64,000 bases of DNA. Origin: an uncultured Roseicyclus sp. (GTDB lineage Bacteria > Pseudomonadota > Alphaproteobacteria > Rhodobacterales > Rhodobacteraceae). Positions 45,872-54,847 of this stretch are shown in pieces; positions within the stretch are counted from its first letter, which is position 1; every line of letters begins with the position of its first letter. The position numbers were made by a program, and so were the translations under genes. Under the pieces are notes generated by a model. It was not told where the DNA came from. It was given only the letters and a program-made list of their open reading frames with translations, and searched no databases. The DNA is taken from contig CANLXA010000001.1 of assembly GCA_947494975.1 (NCBI GenBank), forward strand, positions 1,167,365 through 1,231,364. Direction: 5' to 3'.

Positions 45872-45939
45872 GCGTTACCGCCTTCGGCTACTTGAGCGCG
45901 GGTGTTCTTGCGCTACCGCCTTCGGCTGCTTGAGCGCGG
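45872..45939. repeat. Tandem pair of 30-bp near-identical GC-rich repeats
   Basis: Two copies of a 30-base unit beginning GCGYTACCGCCTTCGGC and ending TTGAGCGCGG lie at 45872-45901 and 45910-45939, differing at two positions. Each can form a CGCT...AGCG stem around GCC-TTC-GGC. They occupy the 5' leader of the SDR gene, ending about 20 bases before its start. They look like a dispersed roseobacter-type intergenic repeat. Confidence 0.7.
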
Positions 45940-45998
45940 ATTTTCTGCGCCATCTCCTCCGACCATGTGAACGGGTGCCTCCCAACACCGATTCCCGG

Positions 45999-46019
45999 AT
46001 AGTTATATCACATAACCAT
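45999..46019 (-). promoter_or_regulatory. MarR-type palindrome upstream of the catabolic operon
   Basis: ATAGTTAT-N5-ATAACCAT (7 of 8 arm positions symmetric) lies immediately after the dctM stop and about 150 bases upstream of the SDR start. Its reverse strand matches the element at 49407-49427 at 16 of 21 positions, with four of the five differences in the central spacer. Confidence 0.65.
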
Positions 46020-47627
46020 TCACCACGTGATGAAGACCAGCGTGATCATCGGAAACGCCACCAGCAGCACCACGCGCAGCAGGTCGGACGCGACGAAATA
46101 AAGCACGGCCCGATACGTCTCCGTCATCCGCGTCGTCTTCTCCATCGCGTTGATGATGAACAGGTTCATGCCGACCGGCGGCGTGATCAGCCCCACCTCC
46201 ACCACGATCAGAACCAATATCCCGAACCAGATCGCCACCATCTCGCTGTTGATCCGGTTGAGCGCTCCCTGGTTGACCCGCCGCAATTCCAGCGACCGGA
46301 TCTGGTCACGCACCAGCTCCTCCCCGTTGGCAAGCGACGTCAGGATGGAGCGCAGCATGCTGTCTTCGATCTCGAACCTGCTCTCAATGAGCGCCATCGT
46401 CACAAGCTGCCCCTGATCCAGCGCAGCATTGGCACCGGCGCCGAAGGCCTCGATCAGCCCGTTCACCATCGCGGGCGTCACCTCGGGGATCGCGGCCATC
46501 GCCTCCACCGCACGGGCGGTGTGCAGATCGACCATGGAGACAAACCCGAAATCGAGCCCCTGCATCACCGGCCAGAAGATCGGGATGGTCAGCAGGATCA
46601 TCGACAGGCTGTCCATGAAACAGCCCAGGATCAGGTAGAAGACCAGCACCAGGATCAGGATCATGTAGGGGCTGAACCCACTGGTGGTGACCCATTCCGC
46701 GATGCCCTGCGGCACCTGCGTCAGCGCCAGGAAACCATTGTAGAAGGCCGCGCCGAGGATAATGAAGAAGATCATCGCCGTGGACCGCGCGACAACCAGG
46801 AAACTGTCGCCGAGCGTCGCCCGGTTCAGCCCCCCGTTCACCCAGGCGATCAGGCCGGTGCCAAGCGCGCCCACCGCCGCACCCTCGGTCGGGGTGAACC
46901 AGCCCGCATAGATGCCGCCGACCACAAGGCCGAAGACGATCAGCACCGGCCAGATCTTGGCCAGCGCCGCAAAGCGCTCGCCATAGGGCACCCGGGGGCC
47001 GACGCCCGCGCTTTTGGGATTCAGCCGCACATAGATCGAGATCGCGAGCACATATCCCAGTGCCGCGATGATGCCGGGGATGAAAGCGGCGAGGAACAGC
47101 TTGGCGATGTTCTGTTCGGTCAGGATCGCGTAGATCACCAACACGATGGAGGGCGGGATCAGGATTCCCAGCGTACCCCCCGCCGCCAGGGTCGCCGTCG
47201 AAAAGCCGCCATCATAGCCATAGCGCCGCAATTCCGGCAGGGCCACACGGCCCATCGTGGCGGCGGTCGCGAGCGACGAGCCACAGATCGCGCCGAACCC
47301 GGCGCAGGCCCCCACCGCCGCCATGGCCACTCCGCCCTTGCGGTGCCCCAAAAACCCCTCCGCCGCCTTGAACAAGGCCTGCGACATGCCGCCCAAGGTC
47401 GCGAAATGGCCCATCAGCAGGAACATCGGGATGATCGAAAGCGAATAGCTGGAAAAGGTCGTGAACGTCTCGGATTTCAACCGCCCGAACGGCACCTGCG
47501 TGTCGCCGGTCACAAGGATCAGGCCCACAAGGCCCGTCACGAACATCGACAGGCCGATCGGCACCCGCAGGAAGATCATCAACAACAGCGCGGGGAACGA
47601 CAGGATGCCGATCAGTTGGTCGGTCAA
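46020..47627 (-). CDS. TRAP transporter large permease (DctM-type) with an inserted domain
   Basis: A 535-aa integral membrane subunit that drives Na+-coupled uptake. Family landmarks include FLRVPIGLSMFVTGLVGL, GVAMAAVGACAGFGAICGSS and GGTLGILIPPSIVLVIYAILTEQ. DctM proteins are usually about 425-430 aa; the extra length is one hydrophilic, mainly helical insertion of ~97 residues (about 361-457) just before WFGILVLIVVEVGLITPPVGMN. The start is TTG 47627 in a TTGA overlap with the small permease; the longer frame to 48221 only shadows dctQ. Confidence 0.92.
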   Translation of the reverse strand: MTDQLIGILSFPALLLMIFLRVPIGLSMFVTGLVGLILVTGDTQVPFGRLKSETFTTFSSYSLSIIPMFLLMGHFATLGGMSQALFKAAEGFLGHRKGGVAMAAVGACAGFGAICGSSLATAATMGRVALPELRRYGYDGGFSTATLAAGGTLGILIPPSIVLVIYAILTEQNIAKLFLAAFIPGIIAALGYVLAISIYVRLNPKSAGVGPRVPYGERFAALAKIWPVLIVFGLVVGGIYAGWFTPTEGAAVGALGTGLIAWVNGGLNRATLGDSFLVVARSTAMIFFIILGAAFYNGFLALTQVPQGIAEWVTTSGFSPYMILILVLVFYLILGCFMDSLSMILLTIPIFWPVMQGLDFGFVSMVDLHTARAVEAMAAIPEVTPAMVNGLIEAFGAGANAALDQGQLVTMALIESRFEIEDSMLRSILTSLANGEELVRDQIRSLELRRVNQGALNRINSEMVAIWFGILVLIVVEVGLITPPVGMNLFIINAMEKTTRMTETYRAVLYFVASDLLRVVLLVAFPMITLVFITW

Positions 47628-48208
47628 TGCTCCGCCCCCAGATCCGGGGGCAGGATCGTGCGCGCGGTGAACAGCTCCACGATCCGCACAACCGCAAGAT
47701 AGACCGACACGATCGCCGCCAGAACCGCGCCCGACAGGCCGATCGCATAGGAATACCAGACCGGGAATTGCAGCTCCAACGTGGTCTGGCCGGAATTGTA
47801 TTTCGTCAGCAACCCGCCATATAGCTGCGCCGCGATCAACACGAGCACACCGGCGAAGATCACCTCCGTGATCGCGCGCAACACGCGGTTGGTGCCATCC
47901 GACATGCCCGAGGTGAAGATATCGACCGACGCATGGGCACCGGTAATCTGACAAATCGGCAGGAAGGCGAAGATCACGAAGGCGATGCCCGCCTCGATCA
48001 ATTCGAAGGTACCCAGCATGGGGCCCACGCCCGCATCGATCATCCACCGGCCCAGACCGGCCAGAACCCCGGCATCGACCATCCAGTGAAACATCCGGTC
48101 CAGCAATCGCCCGGCAATCGCAAACGCCGTCAGCAAGATCACCAGCGACAGCATGGCGCCGCCCAGCATGGCCATCAGACGTGACAGAAACAGGAGTGCG
48201 CGGTGCAT
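47624..48208 (-). CDS. TRAP transporter small permease (DctQ-type)
   Basis: A 194-aa four-helix membrane protein with DctQ features (GIAFVIFAFLPICQITGAHASVDIFTSGM, then AVLAAIVSVYLAVVRIVEL). It pairs with the large permease and is translationally coupled to it. It follows the binding-protein gene by about 70 bases. Confidence 0.9.
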   Translation of the reverse strand: MHRALLFLSRLMAMLGGAMLSLVILLTAFAIAGRLLDRMFHWMVDAGVLAGLGRWMIDAGVGPMLGTFELIEAGIAFVIFAFLPICQITGAHASVDIFTSGMSDGTNRVLRAITEVIFAGVLVLIAAQLYGGLLTKYNSGQTTLELQFPVWYSYAIGLSGAVLAAIVSVYLAVVRIVELFTARTILPPDLGAEH

Positions 48209-48279
48209 GACCCCTCCCCAAGGCTCACGGAAAAAGACCGCGGCGATACTCCGCCGCGGCCCTCGGCTTGTTCAGGCGA

Positions 48280-49314
48280 TCAGCCGGCGCATTGGCCGCC
48301 CATCAGCTCCTGCGCGCGGTCGATCAGCGCCTGGCCGTCGATGTTCTGCTCGGCCAGATCCGCGATCCACGTGTCGTAGATCGGCTGCACAACCGGCAGC
48401 CATTCGGCCTCGGCGGTTGCGGCATCGACGGTGATGATGTTGTTGCCCAACTCCACCGCGGCCTCCCGCGCCGGGCCATCGGCATCCGCCTGTGTGCCCC
48501 CGGCAAAGACCGAGAAATCGAGGCCCGAATTGTCGTCCAGGATCTGCTGCAGATCCTCGGGCATCGCGGCATAGGCCTCGTTGTTCATCGCCAGCACGAA
48601 GGTCAGCGTGTAAAGCGCGTTGCCCTCGAACTCGGTGTGGTTCTCCACCAGTTCCGGCACGCGCAGGGCGGCAGTCACCTCCCAGGGGATCGTCGTGCCA
48701 TCCAGAACGCCGCGCGACAGCGCCTCCGTCACGGCCGGAACCGGCATGCCCACGGGCGTCGCCCCGGTCAGCTCCAGCAACTGGTTCACCAGGCGCGACC
48801 CGCCGCGGATCTGCATGCCCTCAAGGTCGCTGGGAACCTCGACGGGATCAGCCGTGTGGAACATGCCGGGGCCATGGACCCAGGTGCCCAGCAGGTGAAC
48901 CGCCGAAAATTCCTCCTGCATGCTCTCTTCATACATCGTCCAATAGGCGCAGGACGCGGCGCGCGCATCGGCCACCATGAAGGGCAGCTCGAACACCTCG
49001 GTCGACGGGAAGCGGCCCGGCGTGTAGCCGACCACCGTCCAGACGATATCGGCCACGCCGTCCACCGCCTGATCCATCAATTCCGGCGGGGAGCCGCCAA
49101 GCTGCATCGAGGGATAGCGCTCGATCTCGATCCGTCCGCCGGAGGCTTCCTCAACCTGATCCGCCCAGACGTCCAGAACCAGCGCGGGCACATTGGCCTG
49201 TGCGGGCAGGAACTGGTGCAGGCGCAGCGTCACCTCCTGGGCCATCGCGCCGCTGGCAACCATGGCACCCACCGCCACGCCGCCCAGTGCAGTCATCAGA
49301 AACTTGGTCTTCAT
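48280..49314 (-). CDS. TRAP transporter substrate-binding protein (DctP-type)
   Basis: A 344-aa periplasmic solute receptor. The signal peptide is residues ~1-25 (ending ASGAMA), the mature protein begins QEVTLRLHQFLPAQANVPAL, and the DctP substrate region QIRGGSRLVNQLLELTGATPVGMP contains the conserved Arg that binds carboxylates. GGGAGGAAG lies before the ATG. Its position upstream of the arylpropenoate operon and the shared palindrome suggest an aromatic carboxylate substrate such as a cinnamate or phenylpropanoate. Two in-frame codon choices further upstream have no ribosome site. Confidence 0.93.
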   Translation of the reverse strand: MKTKFLMTALGGVAVGAMVASGAMAQEVTLRLHQFLPAQANVPALVLDVWADQVEEASGGRIEIERYPSMQLGGSPPELMDQAVDGVADIVWTVVGYTPGRFPSTEVFELPFMVADARAASCAYWTMYEESMQEEFSAVHLLGTWVHGPGMFHTADPVEVPSDLEGMQIRGGSRLVNQLLELTGATPVGMPVPAVTEALSRGVLDGTTIPWEVTAALRVPELVENHTEFEGNALYTLTFVLAMNNEAYAAMPEDLQQILDDNSGLDFSVFAGGTQADADGPAREAAVELGNNIITVDAATAEAEWLPVVQPIYDTWIADLAEQNIDGQALIDRAQELMGGQCAG

Positions 49315-49406
49315 ATTGTCTTCCTCCCAGTGGTTGTTCGGCGTGCGGGTTGGCCCCACTGATGTGCCGAGATCGTGCAGGGGGCCAAACGACCGGGCTG
49401 CACAAG

Positions 49407-49427
49407 ATGATTATGGAGCATAACTAT
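49407..49427. promoter_or_regulatory. MarR-type palindrome between dctP and a divergent marR
   Basis: ATGATTAT-N5-ATAACTAT contains the perfect core TTATG-GAG-CATAA. It lies 93 bases before dctP and 120 bases before the divergent marR start, and repeats the palindrome at 45999-46019. It is well placed for repression of both genes by a MarR dimer. Confidence 0.65.
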
Positions 49428-49546
49428 TTTGCCATGTCATCCGATTTCGCCTGCCTCGGGGGTGCATACCCGGCTGGTCGCCGGTGGAAAGTGCACTTAC
49501 CATCAATATACGTTGTGACGGAACCGGAGCAGAAAGAATCACGTTC

Positions 49547-50026
49547 ATGATCGAAATCTACACGATGCCGGGCCATCTGATACGTCGTTTGCAACAAATC
49601 TCTGTTTCCGTGTTCGCCGAGCGGATGCGCGCGCTTGGCAGCGATCTGACCTCGCCACAATTCGCGGCCCTTGCGGTGCTGGCCCGCTGTCCGGGGATCG
49701 ACCAGGCGACACTGGCCGGCCTGATCGCCCATGACCGCCCCACCATCGGCGGCGTTGTGGAGCGGCTTGAGGCCAAGGGCCTTCTGGCGCGCCGTCAGAA
49801 CGAAACGGACCGTCGCGCCAAGATCCTGACCCTCACCGATCAGGGCACCGCGCTGCTTGACCGGCTGCTGCCCGATGTGCGCAGGATTCAGGCCGATATC
49901 CTGCCCGGCCTGTCCGATGAGGAGCGGGCCGCGTTCATCCGCCTGGCCGCCAAGGTGGCCGAGGCGGGCAATGCGTCGTCCCGCGCGCCGTTGATCGTTC
50001 CCGAAACCCGTCAAGACGCCACCTGA
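49547..50026 (+). CDS. MarR-family regulator divergent from the TRAP operon
   Basis: A 159-aa winged-helix regulator: LTSPQFAALAVLARCPGIDQATLAGLIAHDRPTIGGVVERLEAKGLLARRQNETDRRAKILTLTDQG. Starts at 49484 (GTG) and 49565 are possible; ATG 49547 is preferred for its distance from a GGAG-type site and match to typical MarR length. It may sense the transported acid or its CoA ester and bind the palindrome at 49407-49427. Its 3' end overlaps the convergent paaX gene by 16 bases. Confidence 0.88.
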   Translation: MIEIYTMPGHLIRRLQQISVSVFAERMRALGSDLTSPQFAALAVLARCPGIDQATLAGLIAHDRPTIGGVVERLEAKGLLARRQNETDRRAKILTLTDQGTALLDRLLPDVRRIQADILPGLSDEERAAFIRLAAKVAEAGNASSRAPLIVPETRQDAT

Positions 50027-50808
50027 TCCATCTGGATGGACGGCGGCCCGATGGTCCGCAGCATCTCCTGCACCCTGTCCCGGCAGGTGATCTCGGCCCG
50101 CTCCGGGCCAAGGGCCGCCTCCGCCGCCGGGTTCGACCGCAGGATCAATCGCCGCCAGCCATGCAGTACCAGAACCCGCAGCGCCAGGCGGCCCAGCGGG
50201 TCCTGCGGCACCGTATCGATCCGCGCGATGCTATGCTCCAGCGCCGCGAAGGCCATCTCGCAGGCGGCCTCTTCCAGCAGGTTCCGCACCCATCCCGGTA
50301 GCGAGCGGTCGCCTGGTACGCAGACCAGCCACTCTTCGGGCAGGTCCTCCGCCGGTCCGGTGACCATGGCAAAACTGCGTGAGATCGGGATCGCCGCAAC
50401 ACTGTCCGGCAAGAGCGATAATCCATCCGGCGCGTCCGGCGGCAGACCCACCAGCTGCCACCCCGCCGCGTGCTGCGCTGGCCCGTAGATCCGCGCGGCC
50501 ACGGCCTTGGTCTGGCGCAACCCGCTTTGCGACAGGCGGTGATATCCCACGCGGCCCGTGCGGCGGCTATCCACCCATCCGTCGCGCTTCAACCGGTGCA
50601 GCGCCACGCGCATAGCCTGAGGCTGCAACCCTATCCGGTCCACAATCGCCGACAGGACCAGGCCCGACGCCTCCTCCTGCCCGCTCTGGCTGAGATCGCC
50701 GAGACACGTGACCAGAACCGACCACAGCTTCAACGCCCCGTCCGCCGACAGCCGGTCCGCCAGCTCGCGCACCGGATCCCCGCCCACGGCACTCAGGGGC
50801 ACGCTCAT
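50011..50808 (-). CDS. paaX: PaaX-type phenylacetate regulator
   Basis: A 265-aa regulator of the PaaX family. The N-terminal HTH (VLSAIVDRIGLQPQAMRVALHRLKRDGWVDSRRTGRVGYHRLS) and the C-terminal domain with LAALRVLVLHGWRRLILRSNP-type sequence match PaaX, a repressor that senses phenylacetyl-CoA. It overlaps paaZ by four bases (ATGA), so it is made with paaZ. Its sites may be the TGTAACAYTTTG elements at 52850 and 54778. Confidence 0.85.
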   Translation of the reverse strand: MSVPLSAVGGDPVRELADRLSADGALKLWSVLVTCLGDLSQSGQEEASGLVLSAIVDRIGLQPQAMRVALHRLKRDGWVDSRRTGRVGYHRLSQSGLRQTKAVAARIYGPAQHAAGWQLVGLPPDAPDGLSLLPDSVAAIPISRSFAMVTGPAEDLPEEWLVCVPGDRSLPGWVRNLLEEAACEMAFAALEHSIARIDTVPQDPLGRLALRVLVLHGWRRLILRSNPAAEAALGPERAEITCRDRVQEMLRTIGPPSIQMDQVAS

Positions 50809-52826
50809 TTCGCCACCATCGTCAGCAGCTCGTATTCCGCAACTGCTTCACCATCCTGATTGGTCACCGACGCATGCCAGCGCACCTCGCCGTATTCCGC
50901 GTTGCGGGATTTCTTGTCCATCACGGTCAGGTCTACGCGGATCGCCTCACCGGGGCTGAGCGGCTTGAGGAAGCGCAGGTTATCCAGCCCGGTATTGGCC
51001 AGAACCGGCCCCTCATTAGGCTCCACGAACAGCCCGGCCGCAAACGACAGGATCAGATAGCCATGGGCGACCCGCCCGGGGAAGAACGGGTTTCGCTTGG
51101 CCGCCTCCTCATCCATGTGGGCATAGAATGTATCGCCTGTGAAATGGGCAAACTGCTCGATATCCTCCAGCGTGACAGTGCGCGGCTCGGTGCGCATCGT
51201 GCGGCCCGGGAAAAGATCACCGAACCGCACCTGAAACGGATGCCCGTCGGGCGTGCTTGTCGCCGCCCCCGGCACCCAGCGCCCCGTTACGGCGCTCAGG
51301 ATCGTGGGCGATCCCTGCACCGCGACGCGCTGCATATAATGCTTCACGGCGCGGATACCTCCCAGCTCCTCACCGCCCCCGGCGCGGCCCGGCCCGCCAT
51401 GGGTCAGATGCGGCATCGGCGCGCCGTGGCCCGTCGCCTCCGCCGCCGCGTCGCGGTCGTTGATGTAAACCCGTCCGTGCCACGCGCCGATGCCCTGCAC
51501 CACCTCCCGCGCGACCTCCGGATCATGGGTGATCAGCGACGCTACGAGGCTGCCCTGCCCGCGATTGGCCAGCGCGCAGGCATGGCCCAGATCGCGGTAT
51601 CCCATCACCGTCGATACCGGGCCAAACGCCTCGGTCCCATGCACCTGCTCCGCCGCGTCGGGGTCCAGGCAATGGAACAGATGCGGCGCCACAAACGCGC
51701 CCTTCTCCAAATCTCCTGCCGGCGCAAACCCGTCCTGCCCACCGAACACCAGCTCCGCCTCCCCGGCGATCACCGCGGCCTTCTCCAGCACATCGCGCCG
51801 CTGGCTCAGCGACACGACCGATCCCATCCGCACGCCGTCCGTCCGCGGATCGCCCACCACCACCTTCGCCAGTTTGGCCGACACCGCCTCGATCACCGGC
51901 TGCACCGCCGCGTCGGGCACGATCACGCGCCGGATCGCGGTGCATTTCTGCCCGGCCTTCGTCGTCATCTCCCGCACAACCTCCTTGACCAGCAGATCGA
52001 ATTCCGGCGTGTCCGGCCCGGCATCGGGCCCCAGGATCGAGGCATTCAGCGAATCCTGCTCCGCCGTGAAGGGCACCGACCGGTCCAGCAATCCGCCATG
52101 GCCCCGCAACATCCGCGCCGTCCGGGCCGAGCCAGTGAAGGTCACCGCATCCTGCGCGTCCAGATGGTTCAGCGCATCGCCCACACCGCCGGTGATCAGC
52201 TGCAAGGCCCCGTCGGGCAACACGCCCGCCTCCAGCATCAGCCGCACGGCCAATTCCGTCACATGGGCGGTCGCCGTGGCCGGCTTCACAATCGACGGCA
52301 CACCGGCCAGAAACGCCGGCGCGATCTTCTCCAACATGCCCCAGACCGGGAAGTTGAAGGGATTGATGTGAAAGGCCACACCCAGACGCGGCGTGTAGAT
52401 ATGCTGCCCGCCGAACGCGCCGCTCTTGCCCAACGGCTCGAACCCGCCATCGATCAGGACATGCCCCTCCGGCATCTCGCGCCGCCCCTTGGAGGCAAAC
52501 ACGAACAGCGTGCCGATCCCGCCATCCACATCAAACCCATGGTCCACCTGCGTGGCGCCGGTGGTGAAGGACAGATCATAGAGCGCCTTCTTGTTGGCAT
52601 TCAGATGTAGCGCCAGCGCCTTGAGCATCCGCGCCCGGTCGTGGAAATCCATCGCGCGCAGGGCCGGGCCGCCCACCTCGCGGCCATAGGCGATCATGCC
52701 CGCCACATCCAACGCGTCATTGCCCGCCTCGGCAATCACCTCACCCGTCGCCGCATCGGCAATCGCACGCGCGCCCGGACCGGCCTCAACCCAGACCCCT
52801 TTCGCAAAGCTGCCAATACGTTGCAT
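50805..52826 (-). CDS. paaZ: Bifunctional oxepin-CoA hydrolase / 3-oxo-5,6-dehydrosuberyl-CoA semialdehyde dehydrogenase PaaZ
   Basis: A 673-aa fusion: an aldehyde dehydrogenase domain (residues ~1-520; NAD segment [26 protein letters not shown], catalytic-Cys segment [16 protein letters not shown]) followed by a MaoC-like hotdog hydratase (~540-673; [40 protein letters not shown]). It opens the oxepin-CoA ring and oxidises the resulting aldehyde. The frame runs on to 53222, but ATG 52826 with AAGGGAGAA is the family start. It is divergent from paaI. Confidence 0.95.
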   Translation of the reverse strand: MQRIGSFAKGVWVEAGPGARAIADAATGEVIAEAGNDALDVAGMIAYGREVGGPALRAMDFHDRARMLKALALHLNANKKALYDLSFTTGATQVDHGFDVDGGIGTLFVFASKGRREMPEGHVLIDGGFEPLGKSGAFGGQHIYTPRLGVAFHINPFNFPVWGMLEKIAPAFLAGVPSIVKPATATAHVTELAVRLMLEAGVLPDGALQLITGGVGDALNHLDAQDAVTFTGSARTARMLRGHGGLLDRSVPFTAEQDSLNASILGPDAGPDTPEFDLLVKEVVREMTTKAGQKCTAIRRVIVPDAAVQPVIEAVSAKLAKVVVGDPRTDGVRMGSVVSLSQRRDVLEKAAVIAGEAELVFGGQDGFAPAGDLEKGAFVAPHLFHCLDPDAAEQVHGTEAFGPVSTVMGYRDLGHACALANRGQGSLVASLITHDPEVAREVVQGIGAWHGRVYINDRDAAAEATGHGAPMPHLTHGGPGRAGGGEELGGIRAVKHYMQRVAVQGSPTILSAVTGRWVPGAATSTPDGHPFQVRFGDLFPGRTMRTEPRTVTLEDIEQFAHFTGDTFYAHMDEEAAKRNPFFPGRVAHGYLILSFAAGLFVEPNEGPVLANTGLDNLRFLKPLSPGEAIRVDLTVMDKKSRNAEYGEVRWHASVTNQDGEAVAEYELLTMVAK

Positions 52827-52849
52827 GATTTCTCCCTTCCGAAAAATCT

Positions 52850-52861
52850 TGTAACACTTTG
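52850..52861. promoter_or_regulatory. Candidate PaaX site between paaZ and paaI
   Basis: TGTAACACTTTG lies in the divergent paaZ/paaI intergenic region and differs by one base from TGTAACATTTTG at 54778-54789 upstream of paaA. No other gene start in this window was seen to carry it. Assignment to PaaX is an inference from position. Confidence 0.4.
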
Positions 52862-52907
52862 CGCGATGCGGCAGGGTCGCGCAAGCAGATGTTGGGAGGC
52901 ATCGGAC

Positions 52908-53339
52908 GTGACACCGAAAGAGCGCGCGGCCCAAAGCGCCACCACGATGTGGGCGGGCGACAACGCCTCGGCCTGGGTCGGGATGGAGATTGCGGAGATC
53001 GACGAGGGCCACGCCGTGCTGACCCTCACGATCCGCAAGGATCACTGCAACGGCCACGGCATCGGCCACGGCGGGGTGACGTTCATGCTGGCCGACAGTG
53101 CCTTTGCCTTCGCGTGCAATTCCCGCAACGTGGCCACCGTCGCACAGCACAACACGATCAGCTTCCTGGCGCCCGTCCGCCTCGGCGATACGCTCACAGC
53201 CACGGCGCGAGAGATCACCCAAAGTGGGCGCTCGGGCATCACGGACGTGACCGTCACCAACCAGGACGGCGTCATCGTGGCGGAATTTCGCGGCGCCTCC
53301 CGCGCCCTTGGCACGCCGCTTTTCGAGGAACCGACATGA
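52908..53339 (+). CDS. paaI: Phenylacetyl-CoA pathway thioesterase PaaI
   Basis: A 143-aa hotdog thioesterase. HCNGHGIGHGGVTFMLADSAFAFACNS carries the catalytic HGG...AD segment of PaaI. It frees CoA from ring-hydroxylated phenylacetyl-CoA and other stalled esters. The start is GTG 52908 with GGGAGG seven bases before it; the frame extends upstream without a better site. Its stop overlaps paaK (ATGA). Confidence 0.93.
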   Translation: MTPKERAAQSATTMWAGDNASAWVGMEIAEIDEGHAVLTLTIRKDHCNGHGIGHGGVTFMLADSAFAFACNSRNVATVAQHNTISFLAPVRLGDTLTATAREITQSGRSGITDVTVTNQDGVIVAEFRGASRALGTPLFEEPT

Positions 53340-54640
53340 GAGACCTCACACCCCCCCGCGACAGCCTGGACCCGATCGAAATCGCGTCCCGCGATGAGAT
53401 TGCCGCCCTGCAACTCGACCGCCTGAAATGGTCGCTCAACCACGCCTATGACAATGTGCCGTTCTACCGCGCGCAATTCGACGCGAAGGGCGTGCATCCG
53501 GACGACCTGAAGAGCCTCGCGGACCTCGCCAAGTTCCCCTTCACCGTGAAATCCGACCTGCGCGACAACTATCCCTTCGGCCTCTTCGCCGTGCCGCGCG
53601 ACCGGATCACGCGCATCCATGCCTCTTCGGGCACCACCGGCAAACCCACCGTCGTCGGCTATACCGCAAACGATATCGACATGTGGGCCAGCATGGTCGC
53701 CCGCTCCATGCGGGCCTCGGGCACGGCCCCCGGCGACATGGTGCACATCGCCTACGGCTATGGCCTCTTCACCGGCGGCCTCGGCGCCCATTACGGGGCC
53801 GAGAAGCTGGGTTGCACCGTTGTGCCGGTGTCCGGCGGCATGACCGCGCGGCAGGTGACTCTCATAGAAGATTTCAAACCCACGACCATCATGGTCACGC
53901 CATCCTACATGCTCAATATTCTTGAGGAGTACCACCATCAGGGCATCGATCCCCGTGCCAGCAGTATCGAGGTCGGGATATTCGGGGCCGAGCCCTGGAC
54001 CAACAAGATGCGCGCCGAGGTCGAGAGCGCCTTCGACATGCATGCCGTCGATATCTATGGGCTGAGCGAGGTGATGGGCCCCGGCGTCGCCAATGAATGC
54101 GTGGAAACCAAGGACGGGCTGCATATCTGGGAGGATCATTTCTACCCCGAGATCATCGACCCCGCCACCGGCGAGGTGCTGGAGGATGGCGAGATGGGGG
54201 AGCTTGTCTTCACCACGCTCACCAAGGAAGGCCTGCCGATCATCCGCTACCGCACCCGCGACCTGACACGCCTCCTGCCGGGCACCGCGCGGTCCATGCG
54301 GCGGATGGAAAAGATCGCCGGCCGATCGGACGACATGATCATCCTGCGTGGCGTGAACGTGTTTCCGACCCAGATTGAGGAACAGGTGCTGACGGTCGAG
54401 GGCCTCGCGCCCTATTACCAGATCGAATTGTTCAAGGACGGGCGCATGGACGCCATGCGCGTGCATGTCGAAAGCCTGCCGCAGCACGGCGACGGCGAAG
54501 CGCAGGCCGTGCAGGCCGCCACGCTGGGGCATCGGATCAAGGAGGTGATCGGCGTCTCCGCACAGGTCGTGGTCGCCGATCCCGGCACGGTGGAGCGCAG
54601 CCAGGGCAAGGCAAGGCGCGTGGTCGACATGCGCGGGTAG
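53336..54640 (+). CDS. paaK: Phenylacetate-CoA ligase PaaK
   Basis: A 434-aa AMP-forming ligase activating phenylacetate to phenylacetyl-CoA, the first pathway step. The ATP loop is HASSGTTGKPTVVGYT, with IYGLSEVMGPGVANEC and the C-terminal KIAGRSDDMIILRGVNVFPTQIE typical of PaaK. It is translationally coupled to paaI and ends before a strong hairpin at 54674-54700. Confidence 0.95.
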   Translation: MRDLTPPRDSLDPIEIASRDEIAALQLDRLKWSLNHAYDNVPFYRAQFDAKGVHPDDLKSLADLAKFPFTVKSDLRDNYPFGLFAVPRDRITRIHASSGTTGKPTVVGYTANDIDMWASMVARSMRASGTAPGDMVHIAYGYGLFTGGLGAHYGAEKLGCTVVPVSGGMTARQVTLIEDFKPTTIMVTPSYMLNILEEYHHQGIDPRASSIEVGIFGAEPWTNKMRAEVESAFDMHAVDIYGLSEVMGPGVANECVETKDGLHIWEDHFYPEIIDPATGEVLEDGEMGELVFTTLTKEGLPIIRYRTRDLTRLLPGTARSMRRMEKIAGRSDDMIILRGVNVFPTQIEEQVLTVEGLAPYYQIELFKDGRMDAMRVHVESLPQHGDGEAQAVQAATLGHRIKEVIGVSAQVVVADPGTVERSQGKARRVVDMRG

Positions 54641-54673
54641 ATGTTTCCGCCCGGCTTACGCCGGGCCGACCCG

Positions 54674-54700
54674 CTGGGGGGAGGCGCTGCCTCCCCCCAG
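54674..54700 (+). terminator. Strong hairpin after paaK
   Basis: CTGGGGGGAGGC-GCT-GCCTCCCCCCAG is a perfect 12-bp stem with a 3-base loop, 33 bases after the paaK stop. It is followed by a C-rich run and GGGGTATTTT, a sequence context repeated in many roseobacter intergenic regions. It probably ends or protects the paaI-paaK transcript. Confidence 0.6.
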
Positions 54701-54777
54701 ACCCCCCACCGGGGTATTTTGAACCAATGGAAGACAAGGCGCGTTGCGTTACCGATTTTTGGATTAATGGTGTATAG

Positions 54778-54789
54778 TGTAACATTTTG
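54778..54789 (+). promoter_or_regulatory. Candidate PaaX site at the paaA promoter
   Basis: TGTAACATTTTG begins at the last base of a -10-like TATAGT (54773-54778; a -35-like TTACCG lies 18 bases upstream at 54749-54754). It is 58 bases before paaA, a position where a bound repressor would block transcription of paaABCDE. Confidence 0.4.
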
Positions 54790-54847
54790 TTGGACCAATG
54801 CGCGCAACTCTGATAGTTTTCCGCGCAGCGAATGGGAGACGCGCAGC

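Noticed and set aside
45738..47702. 654-codon plus-strand open frame opposite the TRAP and SDR genes
   Set aside because: Antisense to clear TRAP permease sequence, with a repetitive His/Asp/Gln-rich product and no start signal.
47627..48221. N-terminal extension of the TRAP large permease through dctQ
   Set aside because: The extension reads dctQ in another frame; the TTGA junction at 47624-47627 is the natural start.
50874..52610. 578-codon plus-strand frame opposite paaZ
   Set aside because: Antisense to paaZ, which is unmistakable; the product is rich in Arg, His and Gln and matches nothing recognisable.
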